NCBI GenBank assembly: GCA_034408895.1
Contig: JAWXCI010000049.1
Coordinates: 1 to 63,109, forward strand
Length of the DNA stretch: 63,109 nucleotides
Direction of reading: 5' to 3'
Source: UBA4660 sp034408895
GTDB taxonomy: Bacteria; Bacteroidota; Bacteroidia; Flavobacteriales_D; Sanyastnellaceae
A model generated the notes under the pieces. It did not search any database. It worked only from the letters and a program-made list of their open reading frames with translations, and was not told where the DNA came from. The position numbers and the translations under genes are program-made. This document shows, piece after piece, positions 38,115 to 47,948 of this stretch. Position 1 is the first letter of the stretch; the number at the start of each line of letters is the position of its first letter.

Positions 38115-38701
38115 GCCGTTGTAAAGTATTTGTTCCTGAAGAAGAGAAAAAGTTTTACAACAATGAGCGATACCAGGATACCAAAGACTGCACCCGCAAA
38201 AACATCTGAGGGATAGTGCACTCCGAGATAAATACGGCTGTATGAAATAAGCAGCGCCCACAAGAACACGGTCACCATTATCCACCCGCGAAGCGGCCGT
38301 GCCAGCAAAAAGAAAAACATGGCAAGTGCCATATAGTTGGCTGCATGGCTGGAGAAGAAACCAAACTTTCCACCGCGATAAATACTTCCATTCCACTCGG
38401 TGACGAGGTGAACCTGTTCCTTAATCAACAAATTGTGCGATGGGCGATAGCGCTGGAACACTTCCTTAAATGCCACCACAGAAAGACGATCGCAGATGAA
38501 CACAAGCAAAACAATGTGCACTATCACAAGTAGAAACAATTTGCCCGGATATTTTTTGTACAACAACCACAACAACCACAGGTAAACGGGAATCCAGAAG
38601 AGCTCTTCGCTGAAAAGTAACATGGGCCTGTCCAGCCAATCAGCATGAAGACCGTTGAGGAACAGGAAAAGTTGTTGATCTATTTTTTCGAGATAGTTCA
38701 T
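38111..38701 (-). CDS. PAP2-family phosphatase (undecaprenyl pyrophosphatase-like)
   Basis: 196 aa, five to six membrane segments. The three PAP2 motifs are present: KEVFQRYRP (K-x6-RP), FFSSHAAN (SSH in place of PSGH), and SRIYLGVHYPSD (SR-x5-H-x3-D). Dephosphorylates a lipid pyrophosphate, possibly undecaprenyl pyrophosphate or a lipid A phosphate. Co-translated with crcB. A heptamer array begins at its start codon. Confidence 0.9.
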   Translation of the reverse strand: MNYLEKIDQQLFLFLNGLHADWLDRPMLLFSEELFWIPVYLWLLWLLYKKYPGKLFLLVIVHIVLLVFICDRLSVVAFKEVFQRYRPSHNLLIKEQVHLVTEWNGSIYRGGKFGFFSSHAANYMALAMFFFLLARPLRGWIMVTVFLWALLISYSRIYLGVHYPSDVFAGAVFGILVSLIVVKLFLFFRNKYFTTA

Positions 38702-38760
38702 AGATCATAGATCATGGTTCATGGGGTACCGGTGTTGAAATTACGAATGACTAATTACGA
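38698..38760. repeat. Heptamer array at the PAP2 start codon
   Basis: Period-7 words TAGATCA, TAGATCA, TGGTTCA, then AATTACGA twice 14 bases apart. The start codon of the PAP2 gene is part of the first unit. Confidence 0.65.
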
Positions 38761-38794
38761 GGTACGGTGCTCACGTCACCCGTTATTAGTCTCC

Positions 38795-40564
38795 TTACTT
38801 ATAAATCTCCTCCACTAATAGTTTGTTGTTCGAAAGAACGCCTTTGCGTTTCAATTTGAGAGTTGGAGTAATCTCTCCTGCATCAATGGAAAAAAGTTTT
38901 GGCAACAGGCGAAAAGCCTTGATGCGTTCCCATGCACCAAAGCGCGAATTGATTTTTTCAATTTCCTTTTCAATCAACTCTCCTGCTTGTTTGTTTTTGG
39001 CCAGGTCTTCATCAGCTGTAAATGAAACTTTGTTGCTGCCAGCCCATTTTCTCAACTGCACATAATCAGGAATGATGAGTGCGGCAGGAAACTTTTGCCC
39101 GTCACCAATCACCATGCACTGTTCTATGTAGAGGCTCTCCTTGAGTGCGTTTTCAATCAACTGTGGTGAAATGTATTTGCCTCCTGATGTCTTGAACATT
39201 TCTTTCTTGCGATCGGTGATGGCAAGAAAACCATCGCGCAATTCGCCAATGTCTCCCGTGTGGAACCACCCATCCTTCAACACCTCATCAGTCTTCTCTT
39301 TGTCTTTGTAATAACCGAGCATCACATTGGGGCCCTTGCAAAGAATTTCTCCGTCTTCGGCTATGCGCACGGTCACATTTTTTATCACCTTACCTACTGT
39401 TCCTGCACGCCACATGCCCGGTGTACGAAGGGTGTTCACTGTTATGACAGGCGATGTCTCCGTAAGGCCATAACCTTCCTTGAGCCAGATGCCGGCACCA
39501 CTGAAAAAGCGCGCGAGGCGAGGCTGGAGCGCTGCACTTCCCGAACAAACCGCCCTGATACCGGTGAGGCCGAGGGCGTTTTTCACTTTGCTGAAAACAA
39601 GCTTGCGCGCAATTCCCAATTTGAATTCATACCACCATCCGTTTTCCCTGTCGGGGTTCCATTGGATGGCGAGATCGTGCGCCCAACTAAACAATGTTTT
39701 CTTGATGCCCCTGTTGGCCATACCCTTCGCAACGATGCCGTCATAAAACTTTTCAAACAAACGAGGTACTCCCGTAAAAATATGTGGCTGTGCCAGAGCA
39801 AGATCGTCCTTCACACTTTCCATTCCTGTCAATGTGAAGCTAACATCATTGTTGATGTAGAGGTATTGAAGCATACGTTCGAAGATGTGGCAGCAAGGAA
39901 GAAAACTCAGCGCATGTGAGTGACCGCGATCGAGAAGCGGAAGGCGTTCTTCACAATCTATCACGTTGCTTGCAATATTTCGGTGCGAGAGCATCACGCC
40001 TTTTGGCAACCCTGTTGTGCCCGAAGTGTAAATAATGGTGGCAAGCTCTTCCTCTTTCACGCTCGATTTTCTTGCGTCCACTTCGCTTTGCAGGATGTGG
40101 CTGCCCATTTCAAACAACTGACTCCAGTGATTGGCGCCCTGTACCTGTTCGAAAGTGAAAACATTTTGCAGGGAAGAAACTTTGGATCGGATAGCCGAAA
40201 CTTTATCGGACAATTCTTTATTGGACACGAAGCACAATTTCGATTCGGAGTGGTTCAGGATGTATTCATAATCCTGTTCGGTCATGGTGGGATAGATGGG
40301 GACATCAACTGCGCCTATTTGTAAGATGGCATGATCGAGTATGTTCCACTCCGTGCGGTTGGCGTGTGTAATGAGTGCAACGCGGTCACCAGGTTCAACG
40401 CCCAATGCCATCAACCCGCGCGAAGCGAGATTTACCTGTTCAATAAATTCTTTGGTGGACCAGGTCTTCCATTGTTCTCCCAACTTAGATTTCATCATCA
40501 CATCAAGAGGACCGGTGTGGAGCTGGTCGTAAGCAAAATCGAAAAGGCGCTTGCCGTAGTTCAT
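38795..40564 (-). CDS. Long-chain fatty acid-CoA ligase (AMP-binding)
   Basis: 589 aa. ANL superfamily: P-loop TIIYTSGTTGLPKGVMLSHRN, FLPCCHIFERM, EGYGLTETSPVITVN, the YKDKEKTDEVLKDGWFHTGDIGEL motif and TDRKKEMFKTSGGKYISPQ. The size and motif set match the FAA1/FadD15-type ligases that activate long-chain fatty acids for beta-oxidation or lipid use. It is a single gene, upstream of a GT2 gene on the other strand. Confidence 0.93.
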   Translation of the reverse strand: MNYGKRLFDFAYDQLHTGPLDVMMKSKLGEQWKTWSTKEFIEQVNLASRGLMALGVEPGDRVALITHANRTEWNILDHAILQIGAVDVPIYPTMTEQDYEYILNHSESKLCFVSNKELSDKVSAIRSKVSSLQNVFTFEQVQGANHWSQLFEMGSHILQSEVDARKSSVKEEELATIIYTSGTTGLPKGVMLSHRNIASNVIDCEERLPLLDRGHSHALSFLPCCHIFERMLQYLYINNDVSFTLTGMESVKDDLALAQPHIFTGVPRLFEKFYDGIVAKGMANRGIKKTLFSWAHDLAIQWNPDRENGWWYEFKLGIARKLVFSKVKNALGLTGIRAVCSGSAALQPRLARFFSGAGIWLKEGYGLTETSPVITVNTLRTPGMWRAGTVGKVIKNVTVRIAEDGEILCKGPNVMLGYYKDKEKTDEVLKDGWFHTGDIGELRDGFLAITDRKKEMFKTSGGKYISPQLIENALKESLYIEQCMVIGDGQKFPAALIIPDYVQLRKWAGSNKVSFTADEDLAKNKQAGELIEKEIEKINSRFGAWERIKAFRLLPKLFSIDAGEITPTLKLKRKGVLSNNKLLVEEIYK

Positions 40565-40668
40565 GTTCGCATGGTTTTTTGGGTTGGGGAAAAGTAGGGA
40601 ATTGGCGAAGGCCCCACACCGAAGAGCGGAGAATTTCAGAACACTGAGTTTTGTGTTTCGGTTTTCGA

Positions 40669-40684
40669 CCCGGTAGCTACCGGG
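40669..40684. repeat. Dispersed palindrome, perfect copy
   Basis: CCCGGTAGCTACCGGG, a perfect 16-bp palindrome and a G/C variant of the CCCGATAGCTATCGGG family. Lies between the divergent ligase and GT2 genes. Confidence 0.7.
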
Positions 40685-40794
40685 ATGATTTCAAGATTCG
40701 GAGTTTGGTTCCGGCTTTCCGGAAGGCAATCACTTATGATAGAAGTCATTTTTCTTTAACACAATTACTTTTCGCCCAACCTGAGACACATTTA

Positions 40795-41826
40795 ATGATT
40801 CCTGAAGTTTCCATCATCATACCCTGCCGAAACGAAGAAAAATTTATTGGGAGTCTTCTCAACGATTTGCTGCGTCAAACTTTTGGTGTTGAAAAAATGG
40901 AAGTGCTCGTAGTGGATGGTCTAAGTAAGGATGGCACCCGAAAAATCGTTTCGGATTTCAGCCAGCAACATGTATTTATTCGCCTGCTAGACAACACCAG
41001 CCTTACTGTTCCTTATGCGCTCAACATTGGCATCGAACAATCGCGCGCACGCACCATCATGATTATGGGAGCACATAGCCGCTACCCGGTCAATTATGTG
41101 AATCATCTTTTCACAGCACTTTATGAAAACAATGCTGACAATGTGGGCGGACTTATGGAAACAATTGCCGCGAATAACAGTTCACAAGCAGTGGCAATAG
41201 CGCTTGCCATGTCCAGTCGTTTTGGTGTGGGCAATGCGCATTACCGCATTGGCGCAAAGTCTATTCGTGAAGTAGACACCACACCATTTGGTTGTTATCG
41301 GAAAGATGTTTTTAATCGCCTGGGAATGTTCGACACTTCACTCACCCGCAACCAGGATGATGAATTCAATGGACGATTGAAAAATGCTGGCGGAAAAATC
41401 CTGCTCATTCCATCAGTCAACTTTCAATACTTCGCACGGCCCACACTTATAAAAACAGCCTTGATGTTTTATCAATACGGCTTGTTCAAGCCGCTAGTGA
41501 ATATTAAATTGGGAAAGCCCGCAACACTTAGGCAGTTTGCACCACCTGCTTTGGTTTTGTTTTTTACAATTATGATTATTGCATCGTTGTTTTCTTTCAT
41601 AGGATGCATGCTTCTTCTTGCAGCCGTATTGGGATACCTGCTCTCCCTATACACAGTTGCATTCTCAATACCTGAAGCAAAAACCGCTACGAAGCATTGG
41701 CTTGCATTCACTTTTCCAACGATTCATTTCAGTTATGGTGCGGGATACCTGGTGGGCGTACTCCGCTTCACAATTCTCCGCGAACACAAAACTCAAATAA
41801 CACAACTCCCGAAATCAAGTCGCTGA
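40795..41826 (+). CDS. Glycosyltransferase family 2 protein
   Basis: 343 aa from ATG 40795 (MIPEVSIIIPCRNEEKF). GT-A fold: VSIIIPCRNEEKFIGSLLNDLLRQT, VLVVDGLSKDGT, IMGAHSRY at the place of the DxD region, and RNQDDEFNGRLKNAGGKI with an ED-like catalytic pair. The C-terminus holds three to four membrane segments. It transfers a sugar to a lipid or glycan carrier at the membrane. The upstream open frame to 40651 is unlikely. Confidence 0.88.
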   Translation: MIPEVSIIIPCRNEEKFIGSLLNDLLRQTFGVEKMEVLVVDGLSKDGTRKIVSDFSQQHVFIRLLDNTSLTVPYALNIGIEQSRARTIMIMGAHSRYPVNYVNHLFTALYENNADNVGGLMETIAANNSSQAVAIALAMSSRFGVGNAHYRIGAKSIREVDTTPFGCYRKDVFNRLGMFDTSLTRNQDDEFNGRLKNAGGKILLIPSVNFQYFARPTLIKTALMFYQYGLFKPLVNIKLGKPATLRQFAPPALVLFFTIMIIASLFSFIGCMLLLAAVLGYLLSLYTVAFSIPEAKTATKHWLAFTFPTIHFSYGAGYLVGVLRFTILREHKTQITQLPKSSR

Positions 41827-41831
41827 AAGAA

Positions 41832-44117
41832 TTGAGATTTCCGCTTTTCATATTCATTATCCTACTGCTGGTTGTGCAATGCTTTTCTCAAACAGGAAAT
41901 CAAAGCCCACAAGTGTTGGAGCAGGAACTTCAGCTCGACTGGATTTTCTCCCGTGCCGATTCCACAAAATGGTTTGAAGCTATAGTTCCCGGTTGTGTTC
42001 ATACAGATTTATTGCACAACAATCTTATCCCCGATCCTTTTGCGGGAGTCAATGAAAACCTTTGCCAATGGGTGGGTGAAAAGGACTGGGTGTACCAGAG
42101 TTTTCCTTTTGACGTGAGCGATGAAACATTGGAAAATAAAACAATATTCCTTCGCTTCAATGGACTCGACACTTATGCCGATGTTTATCTCAACAACCAA
42201 CTCTTGTTATCAACCGACAACGCATTTCGCTCGTGGGAAGTGGATGTAAAAAAAACACTCAAGACTAAAGACAACATCCTAAAAATCCATTTTCATTCTC
42301 CTCTTGCTGTTGGCAACAGGAAAATTGCTGAACTGAATTATCCTCTTCCTGGCGATGCACTGCGCGCAGTCACCCGCAAACCACAATTTCATTACGGTTG
42401 GGATTGGGGGCCGAAGCTTATCACTTGTGGTATCACAAAATCCATTGAGTTGATTGCATTTAGCGATGCGAGGTTCGCTCATGTTTATCTCTATCAGCAG
42501 TCAATCAATAATAATGTAGCAGAGGTGCAATTGGAATTTGAAATTTTTTCAAACTACTCCGGTAATGCTTTGCTCCACATCCACTCCACAGCTTTTCGCG
42601 ATGTGATGGTGAGTGAAATAAAACTTAAGCGCGGAGCTAATAAAATTTTATTGCCGTTTGAAATTGAAAAACCACAACTGTGGTGGTGCAATGAATTGGG
42701 CGATCAGCATTTCTACCATTTCGACATCAGACTCTATAGCGATGAAAAATTGCTCGACCTGGAAAAAATCCGCACAGGCCTGCGCACTATCGAACTCGTT
42801 ACAGAAAAAGATGACGTGGGCGAATCGTTCTATTTCAAACTCAATGGCAAACCCCTTTATGCCAAAGGAGCCAATTACATTCCTGCATCATTCTTTCCTT
42901 CTGAGGCCGATGATGAAACCTACCAATGGCTCGTGGAAAGTTGTGCTGATGTACATATTAACATGCTGCGCGTTTGGGGAGGTGGTGTATACGAGGCGGA
43001 TGAGTTTTATGATTTGTGTGATGAATATGGGATACTGGTATGGCAGGATTTTATGTTCGCCTGTGCCATGTATCCGAGCGACTCTTCATTTGTAGGTGGA
43101 GTAATTGCTGAAGCTGATGAACAAACGAAAAGATTGCGCAATCATCCTTGCATTGCCCTGTGGTGTGGCAACAACGAAGTGAGTGAGGGGTGGCACCGTT
43201 GGGGCTGGCAAGATGGGCTTTCGACTAAGCATAAAAATCAAATTGAAAATGCTTACCACGATGTATTCAATCGCGCTCTGCCTGATGTGGTGAAGAAAAA
43301 CACGAACACTGATTATTGGGAATCATCCCCGAAATGGGGCCGGGGAGATGTGCGATACAAAACAGAAGGCGATGCACACGATTGGTGGGTTTGGCACGAT
43401 GAAAAACATTTTGAACATTTTCGGGAAAATATTCCGCGCTTCATGAGCGAATTTGGTTTCCAGTCTTATCCGGGATTGGAGGTGTTGAGTGAAATGATGT
43501 CGGGCGATTCCCTTAACGCAAACGATCCGGGTATTGCACAACATCAGAAACACAAACGCGGTTTCCAATTGATGGATGACTACATGAAGCGCTGGTTTCC
43601 TGAAGTTTCGAAAGACAGCATTGCGAATTATGTTTTCCTCACGCAAGTTGTACAGGCTGAAGGAATTTGCATGGCGATAGAAGCACAGCGTGCATCGAAC
43701 GGACGGTGTATGGGTTCGCTTTATTGGCAATTGAATGATGTATGGCCTTCATTTTCCTGGAGCAGTATTGACTACAGTGGCGAGTGGAAAGCGCTGCACT
43801 ACATGTTGAAGCATTACTTCTCCGATGATTCAACTGAAACGCGAAATTTTAATCCTCACTTTGACTGGAAAAATCTTTCAGACCCAAAAGTTGTAGTTGA
43901 TCTGAGAAAACAGGAAGGAGTTGCATGGCCCATTCACGTCACCACATCTTCAAATGCCAAGTATGTTCAACTCACAGCAGACATGGCTGGTAAATTTTCC
44001 GACAATTACTTCGACCTGGAAGCGGATGAAGAAAAAATAATCCTGTTCTATCCGCGATACGAAACAGAAATAAAACCCGATGTGAAAGCGAGAAGTCTTT
44101 GGGACTGCTGGAATTGA
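41832..44117 (+). CDS. Secreted beta-mannosidase (glycoside hydrolase family 2)
   Basis: About 761 aa. The frame is open from 41697 inside the GT2 gene, but the TTG at 41832, 5 bases after the GT2 stop, gives a signal peptide (RFPLFIFIILLLVVQCFSQ). GH2 layout: sugar-binding domain (WVYQSFPFDV, LRFNGLDTYADVYLNNQLL), Ig-like domain, then the TIM barrel with the acid/base Glu in LWCGNNEVSEGW and the nucleophile Glu in FMSEFGFQSYPG. RKPQFHYGWDWGPKL is typical of beta-mannosidases. Cuts terminal beta-mannosides from mannans or glycoproteins. The final codons (DCWN and stop) are part of a 16-bp repeat copied at 44583. Confidence 0.9.
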   Translation: MRFPLFIFIILLLVVQCFSQTGNQSPQVLEQELQLDWIFSRADSTKWFEAIVPGCVHTDLLHNNLIPDPFAGVNENLCQWVGEKDWVYQSFPFDVSDETLENKTIFLRFNGLDTYADVYLNNQLLLSTDNAFRSWEVDVKKTLKTKDNILKIHFHSPLAVGNRKIAELNYPLPGDALRAVTRKPQFHYGWDWGPKLITCGITKSIELIAFSDARFAHVYLYQQSINNNVAEVQLEFEIFSNYSGNALLHIHSTAFRDVMVSEIKLKRGANKILLPFEIEKPQLWWCNELGDQHFYHFDIRLYSDEKLLDLEKIRTGLRTIELVTEKDDVGESFYFKLNGKPLYAKGANYIPASFFPSEADDETYQWLVESCADVHINMLRVWGGGVYEADEFYDLCDEYGILVWQDFMFACAMYPSDSSFVGGVIAEADEQTKRLRNHPCIALWCGNNEVSEGWHRWGWQDGLSTKHKNQIENAYHDVFNRALPDVVKKNTNTDYWESSPKWGRGDVRYKTEGDAHDWWVWHDEKHFEHFRENIPRFMSEFGFQSYPGLEVLSEMMSGDSLNANDPGIAQHQKHKRGFQLMDDYMKRWFPEVSKDSIANYVFLTQVVQAEGICMAIEAQRASNGRCMGSLYWQLNDVWPSFSWSSIDYSGEWKALHYMLKHYFSDDSTETRNFNPHFDWKNLSDPKVVVDLRKQEGVAWPIHVTTSSNAKYVQLTADMAGKFSDNYFDLEADEEKIILFYPRYETEIKPDVKARSLWDCWN
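44102..44117. repeat. 16-bp direct repeat, left copy (end of beta-mannosidase)
   Basis: GGACTGCTGGAATTGA, including the beta-mannosidase stop codon. Identical copy at 44583-44598, with the vapC remnant between. Confidence 0.85.
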
Positions 44118-44139
44118 TTTTCAGATTTTATATGCATGA

Positions 44140-44556
44140 ATGCGATTCTTGAACGAATTAACCCGTGTTGCGATAGACTACTTCAATGGCAACAATGCTG
44201 TGGTTGCCATTCTTTCAAACCCACTCAACCTCGTTTTTCTAAGTTGCATTGCGGTTGCTGAATTGCAACAAGGTGCTTCAAACAAACTCCACCTGAACAA
44301 GATTAACAAAGCCATTGCTCCGTTTCCCATGGTGGATGTTGAATCAAAATCCTCGCAGCTTTTCTCCAAATTATTTTAAAAATACATTTTGAGCCATGCG
44401 TGTTGCATTCCTGATATGTTGATTGCCGCCACACGTGTTTATTATGATATGGAAATCTTCACCTTCAACGTCAAAGACTTCAAATACATTCCAGAGATCA
44501 AATTGTTGAATCATTCTGTAAAGCCATTAAAGCGATCCGGCAATTCGTTCAACTAA
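44140..44556 (+). pseudogene. Decayed VapC-type PIN-domain toxin
   Basis: Reads in one frame for 138 codons with a single internal TAA at 44377-44379. Before it: VAIDYFNGNNAVVAIL, VFLSCIAVAELQQGASN (conserved Glu). After it: CIPDMLIAATRVYYDMEIFTFNVKDFKYI, carrying the later acidic residues of the PIN active site. The N-terminal LLDTN motif with the first Asp is also gone (reads FLNELTR). So the toxin is dead twice over. No antitoxin gene is next to it. It lies between two copies of a 16-bp repeat and behaves like a small inserted cassette. Confidence 0.8.
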
Positions 44557-44582
44557 CTATCAAAAGATAGAGAAAGTTTATT

Positions 44583-44598
44583 GGACTGCTGGAATTGA
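44583..44598. repeat. 16-bp direct repeat, right copy
   Basis: GGACTGCTGGAATTGA, a second copy of the end of the beta-mannosidase gene, 481 bases after the first. Confidence 0.85.
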
Positions 44599-44628
44599 AA
44601 TTTCGGGCTATAAAATTTATCAATAAAA

Positions 44629-44664
44629 AAACCGCCTCTGACGTTCAAACACCAGAGGCGGTTT
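44629..44664. terminator. Terminator between convergent genes
   Basis: AAACCGCCTCTG pairs perfectly with CAGAGGCGGTTT (12 bp, 12-base loop), with an A-run before it, which is a T-run for the minus-strand gene that ends at 44682. Confidence 0.85.
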
Positions 44665-44681
44665 CGTAACAAGTCGGTTGT

Positions 44682-47528
44682 CTATTCCACCACCACTTTT
44701 TGGGTAGCGGTTGTTCCGTCAATTTCAATTTCAATCTGATAAATACCTGCCGCAAGTGCGCTCACATCCAGTGTGCGATTGTTACTTCCGGTGATCAGTG
44801 TTCCCATTGACTGGCTGATAACCACGCGACCTGTGGCATCCATCAATTCCACATTCACCAATTTGCTTTCAGTCATTTCAAAATGGATATTGAGAGAAGT
44901 GGTTGCAGGATTGGGGTAAAGGTTAATGTTGCTCACTCCCTCCAGTTCTCCAACGCCAAGCAAGGTCAATTCCACTTCCTGGCGAGGTGATGCACACTCG
45001 TAAATAGATGAAACCACATGCCAGTCATAAAAGAAGTAGTAGTAGTTATCAGAGTTATCGCCTTGAACATTTGTGTTGGTTATAGTGGCTATGCCATTGA
45101 TGTTATATGGAAAATCGTAAGGTGCGTCCACTTCCAAATTTTTGTCACGCCAAAGTTGCACATCGTTTTCATCTTCGCTGCAACGAAGCCCATAACCCTG
45201 GCCTTCGGGAACGAGGAAGTTCAAATTGATAACTGATTCCCCAGCTGGCACATCAAATGTTCCATTGGCTATAATGTTTCCGGCAGCATCCACAACTTCA
45301 ATTTCGCGAATGAGCGTGGCCGCTGCGAACACTTTCACTGAAAGCAGAACCATATCTTCATGTGCATCAAATAACAGGTAATAGCTGGGACTAACCTGGA
45401 AGAGACCCTCTTCATCATTTGTCAGCTTTCCGCCTTCGCCCATTACACCTCCATATACCATTACATCTTCCACCCAGAATGAAGTGCTGGAATAGACCAC
45501 AGGTGTCGTGAAACTATCGCCAAGTCCTATAGGCGTGTCAGCAGTTTCGCTTTCGTACCAACGAACATCGTTTCCATCATAATTAAAGGTAGCTGAGCCG
45601 AAAAACGGCAGTTCAATATCACTCACAACAGGCATGTCGGGAGCGTCAATGACTACAACTTCAATTGACGTGGATTCCAGCGTCATGCAATTACCAGTTA
45701 CTTCCACAGAATAATTCCCGCTTTGCTCCACTGTAATGGTCTGGGCAGTCATGCCATTGCTCCACATAAATGAATTTCCGCTGGATGCAATAAGTTGGAC
45801 GCTGCCGCCTTCGCAAAACTCCAAATCGCCATTAACGGCTAATGTGGGTTCCGGATCTGGGCCGGATGTTACAACTATGATGTTGGAGGTGCCTGCACAG
45901 TCGCCATCCCAAATGATCAGGCTGAAATTTCCACCTCCCGAAACTGTAATGGACTCTCCGGTTTGCCCATTGCTCCATATGTAGTTGTCATTTACACTTT
46001 CGATAGTAAGCGTAACGGACTCACCCGGGCAAAGATCAATATCGCCATCAGCTGATATTGTCGCTGTGGGAGTAGTGCATTGTTCTTCCACCACATTATG
46101 CCAGGTATTGATGGATGGATCATTAAGAACAGTGACCAATCCGGATGGCCAATGGATAATTGCAAATTCAACTTCTGGAGATTCGCCCAATCCAAAATGA
46201 GCTGAGAAGGTGGTGGTGATACCATAACTCTCTCCCCCGCGCACTTCGCGAATCTGCGTACCCCAGTTGCCATGAATTTCCACCACAGCGCCAATTGCAT
46301 CCTTATTCGATACCGTTCCTTCAAGATTGAAAACAATAAAATTATTTTCTCCACCTTCATTAATAAACAATCGGTCGTCTTCGTTTTCATCCCAATCCAC
46401 ATAGCCGTCACCATAGCTTGCATAGAGGTCCATCGAACCATCGTGGTTGAGGTCACCCACTCCGAAACTATGCATAGTGTTATCACTTAAAAACATACCC
46501 GGAACCACTGTAAATGTCTGGTCACCGTTGTTGTGATAATAATCATGGGCGCCTCCTGCATGAATGAGGTCAATGAATCCATCGTTGTCGAAGTCGGCAA
46601 ATTTTGCCTGGAGGAAAAAGCCACTCACCTCGAGTCCTGAACCATTGGTGATATCAGTGAAATATCCGAAGCCGTCATTTTCATAAATCTGGAGTGTGGC
46701 GCTGTGCGTGGTGAGAAGGCAATCGAAATCACCATCGTTATCAATGTCGGCAAAATCGCTCGTCCATGATTGTTGGAGATTAACCAGCCCGCGTTCTTCA
46801 GCTTCGTCATGGTAGTTGTTGTTTCCATCATTCACAAGCAATACGTTGGTTCTACGCGGGTCGTATGGATCATTGATAAACTGGCGACATTTTGCAATAA
46901 AGCAATCGGTATCGCCATCCCGGTCGAAATCTGTCCAAACTGAACCGTAGTTTCCACTGTTATCATTTCCCCCTGACACTTCAGGGTGGAAAGTGAGATC
47001 TATCATGTCGGCACCATTTTCCATCGTGCCATCTCCGGTGTTGCGCAGCAGTGCACTGTGGCCATCATCGTGACAGGCGAATCCATCGAGCCAACCATCG
47101 TTGTTGATGTCAACCAGGTTGCAGCCTTGCATGAAGATGTCGGCCCATGCATAATCTTCCTGAGTATAATCTCCGGGACCATCAATGTTGATCACGTGTA
47201 CATTATCATAATATCCTCCGCAAAGTACATCCACGTGGCCATCGTTGTCTACATCACCCGCACACATTCCCCATTGTTCTTCACCGCTAACGGTGCCGCA
47301 GGAGTATGCGTCAAATGACCCATCGTTTTGCTGATAGAGAACGTAGAGGTTCTTGCTTTCATCCAGTACAATGATGTCATCGAGGCCATCACCATCCATG
47401 TCGGTCACTCCTGTGCAGCCGCCACTGTGATAAGATGATGGCAACAACGAGTTGTTCATGGTAAACGATTGTGCCATTAGGCTTGTGGTGAACAGAGCCA
47501 GCACTGCAATTGAATAGATTTTCTTCAT
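44682..47528 (-). CDS. Secreted FG-GAP/VCBS repeat protein with ASPIC/UnbV and T9SS domains
   Basis: 948 aa. Signal peptide MKKIYSIAVLALFTTSLMAQ. Residues about 35-385 hold seven FG-GAP calcium loops (DMDGDGLDD, DVDNDGHVD, DINNDGWLD, DFDRDGDTD, DIDNDGDFD, DFDNDGFID, DLNHDGSMD). Then an ASPIC/UnbV domain (DAIGAVVEI, GGESYGITT, FGLGES, IHWPSG), two Ig-like repeats with WSNG motifs (NYIWSNGQTGESITVSGGG), and a T9SS type A domain (NLYPNPATTSLNIHFEM). A CRTAC1-like beta-propeller protein exported by the type IX system, perhaps for adhesion or glycan binding. Domains and signals are complete. Confidence 0.9.
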   Translation of the reverse strand: MKKIYSIAVLALFTTSLMAQSFTMNNSLLPSSYHSGGCTGVTDMDGDGLDDIIVLDESKNLYVLYQQNDGSFDAYSCGTVSGEEQWGMCAGDVDNDGHVDVLCGGYYDNVHVINIDGPGDYTQEDYAWADIFMQGCNLVDINNDGWLDGFACHDDGHSALLRNTGDGTMENGADMIDLTFHPEVSGGNDNSGNYGSVWTDFDRDGDTDCFIAKCRQFINDPYDPRRTNVLLVNDGNNNYHDEAEERGLVNLQQSWTSDFADIDNDGDFDCLLTTHSATLQIYENDGFGYFTDITNGSGLEVSGFFLQAKFADFDNDGFIDLIHAGGAHDYYHNNGDQTFTVVPGMFLSDNTMHSFGVGDLNHDGSMDLYASYGDGYVDWDENEDDRLFINEGGENNFIVFNLEGTVSNKDAIGAVVEIHGNWGTQIREVRGGESYGITTTFSAHFGLGESPEVEFAIIHWPSGLVTVLNDPSINTWHNVVEEQCTTPTATISADGDIDLCPGESVTLTIESVNDNYIWSNGQTGESITVSGGGNFSLIIWDGDCAGTSNIIVVTSGPDPEPTLAVNGDLEFCEGGSVQLIASSGNSFMWSNGMTAQTITVEQSGNYSVEVTGNCMTLESTSIEVVVIDAPDMPVVSDIELPFFGSATFNYDGNDVRWYESETADTPIGLGDSFTTPVVYSSTSFWVEDVMVYGGVMGEGGKLTNDEEGLFQVSPSYYLLFDAHEDMVLLSVKVFAAATLIREIEVVDAAGNIIANGTFDVPAGESVINLNFLVPEGQGYGLRCSEDENDVQLWRDKNLEVDAPYDFPYNINGIATITNTNVQGDNSDNYYYFFYDWHVVSSIYECASPRQEVELTLLGVGELEGVSNINLYPNPATTSLNIHFEMTESKLVNVELMDATGRVVISQSMGTLITGSNNRTLDVSALAAGIYQIEIEIDGTTATQKVVVE

Positions 47529-47561
47529 TGATCGAAGTTGTTTTGGGTTTTTGAATTTTAT

Positions 47562-47583
47562 CCCTTCTCTTTTTAGAGAAGGG
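47562..47583. terminator. Short hairpin with T-rich flanks in the 5' leader region
   Basis: CCCTTCTCT-TTTT-AGAGAAGGG, a perfect 9-bp stem, 34 bases upstream of the minus-strand ATG 47528. It could be a terminator for a transcript from the right or an attenuator in the leader. The rest of 47584-47948 contains no gene that I can support; one 80-codon frame there has no family features. Confidence 0.5.
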
Positions 47584-47948
47584 TTATTTTATTTGGTTTC
47601 AACTCGCCATTGGCAAGGTGCGCGAATGTAAAAGATTTAAGGCGGTGCACAGAGTTCTTTATGACATGAAGATTGCAAGAAGTTTGGACGGCTGGGGCAA
47701 AGGCAGTCCATGATCAAATAAATTCTCCTCAACAACCTGGCGAGGTGTCTGGCCGTGAGGTAGGGTTATTTACACGAAGCACCATGCCTAAAGCCGACAA
47801 CACGCTATTCATCAACTTTTTTCTTATTGCTTTTGCTCTTTGCCCGATGGTGATTTTCTATCACCAAAAGAAAAACTTTACCCAAAACGTAACCTTTATG
47901 GAACACGTGGGGTAAAAATCCACGGTTTCAAAAAAAAACAATGAAATC

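Noticed and set aside
37743..38396. 217-residue version of CrcB with a long N-terminus
   Set aside because: The extra residues lie in the PAP2 gene in another frame; the 123-aa form from 38114 has the family length and an ATGA overlap.
39260..39919. 219-codon plus-strand frame over the acyl-CoA ligase
   Set aside because: Antisense shadow of a complete, conserved gene.
47673..47915. 80-codon plus-strand frame in the gap before 47949
   Set aside because: No recognisable motif, no promoter, weak start; the hydrophobic middle could arise by chance in AT-rich DNA.
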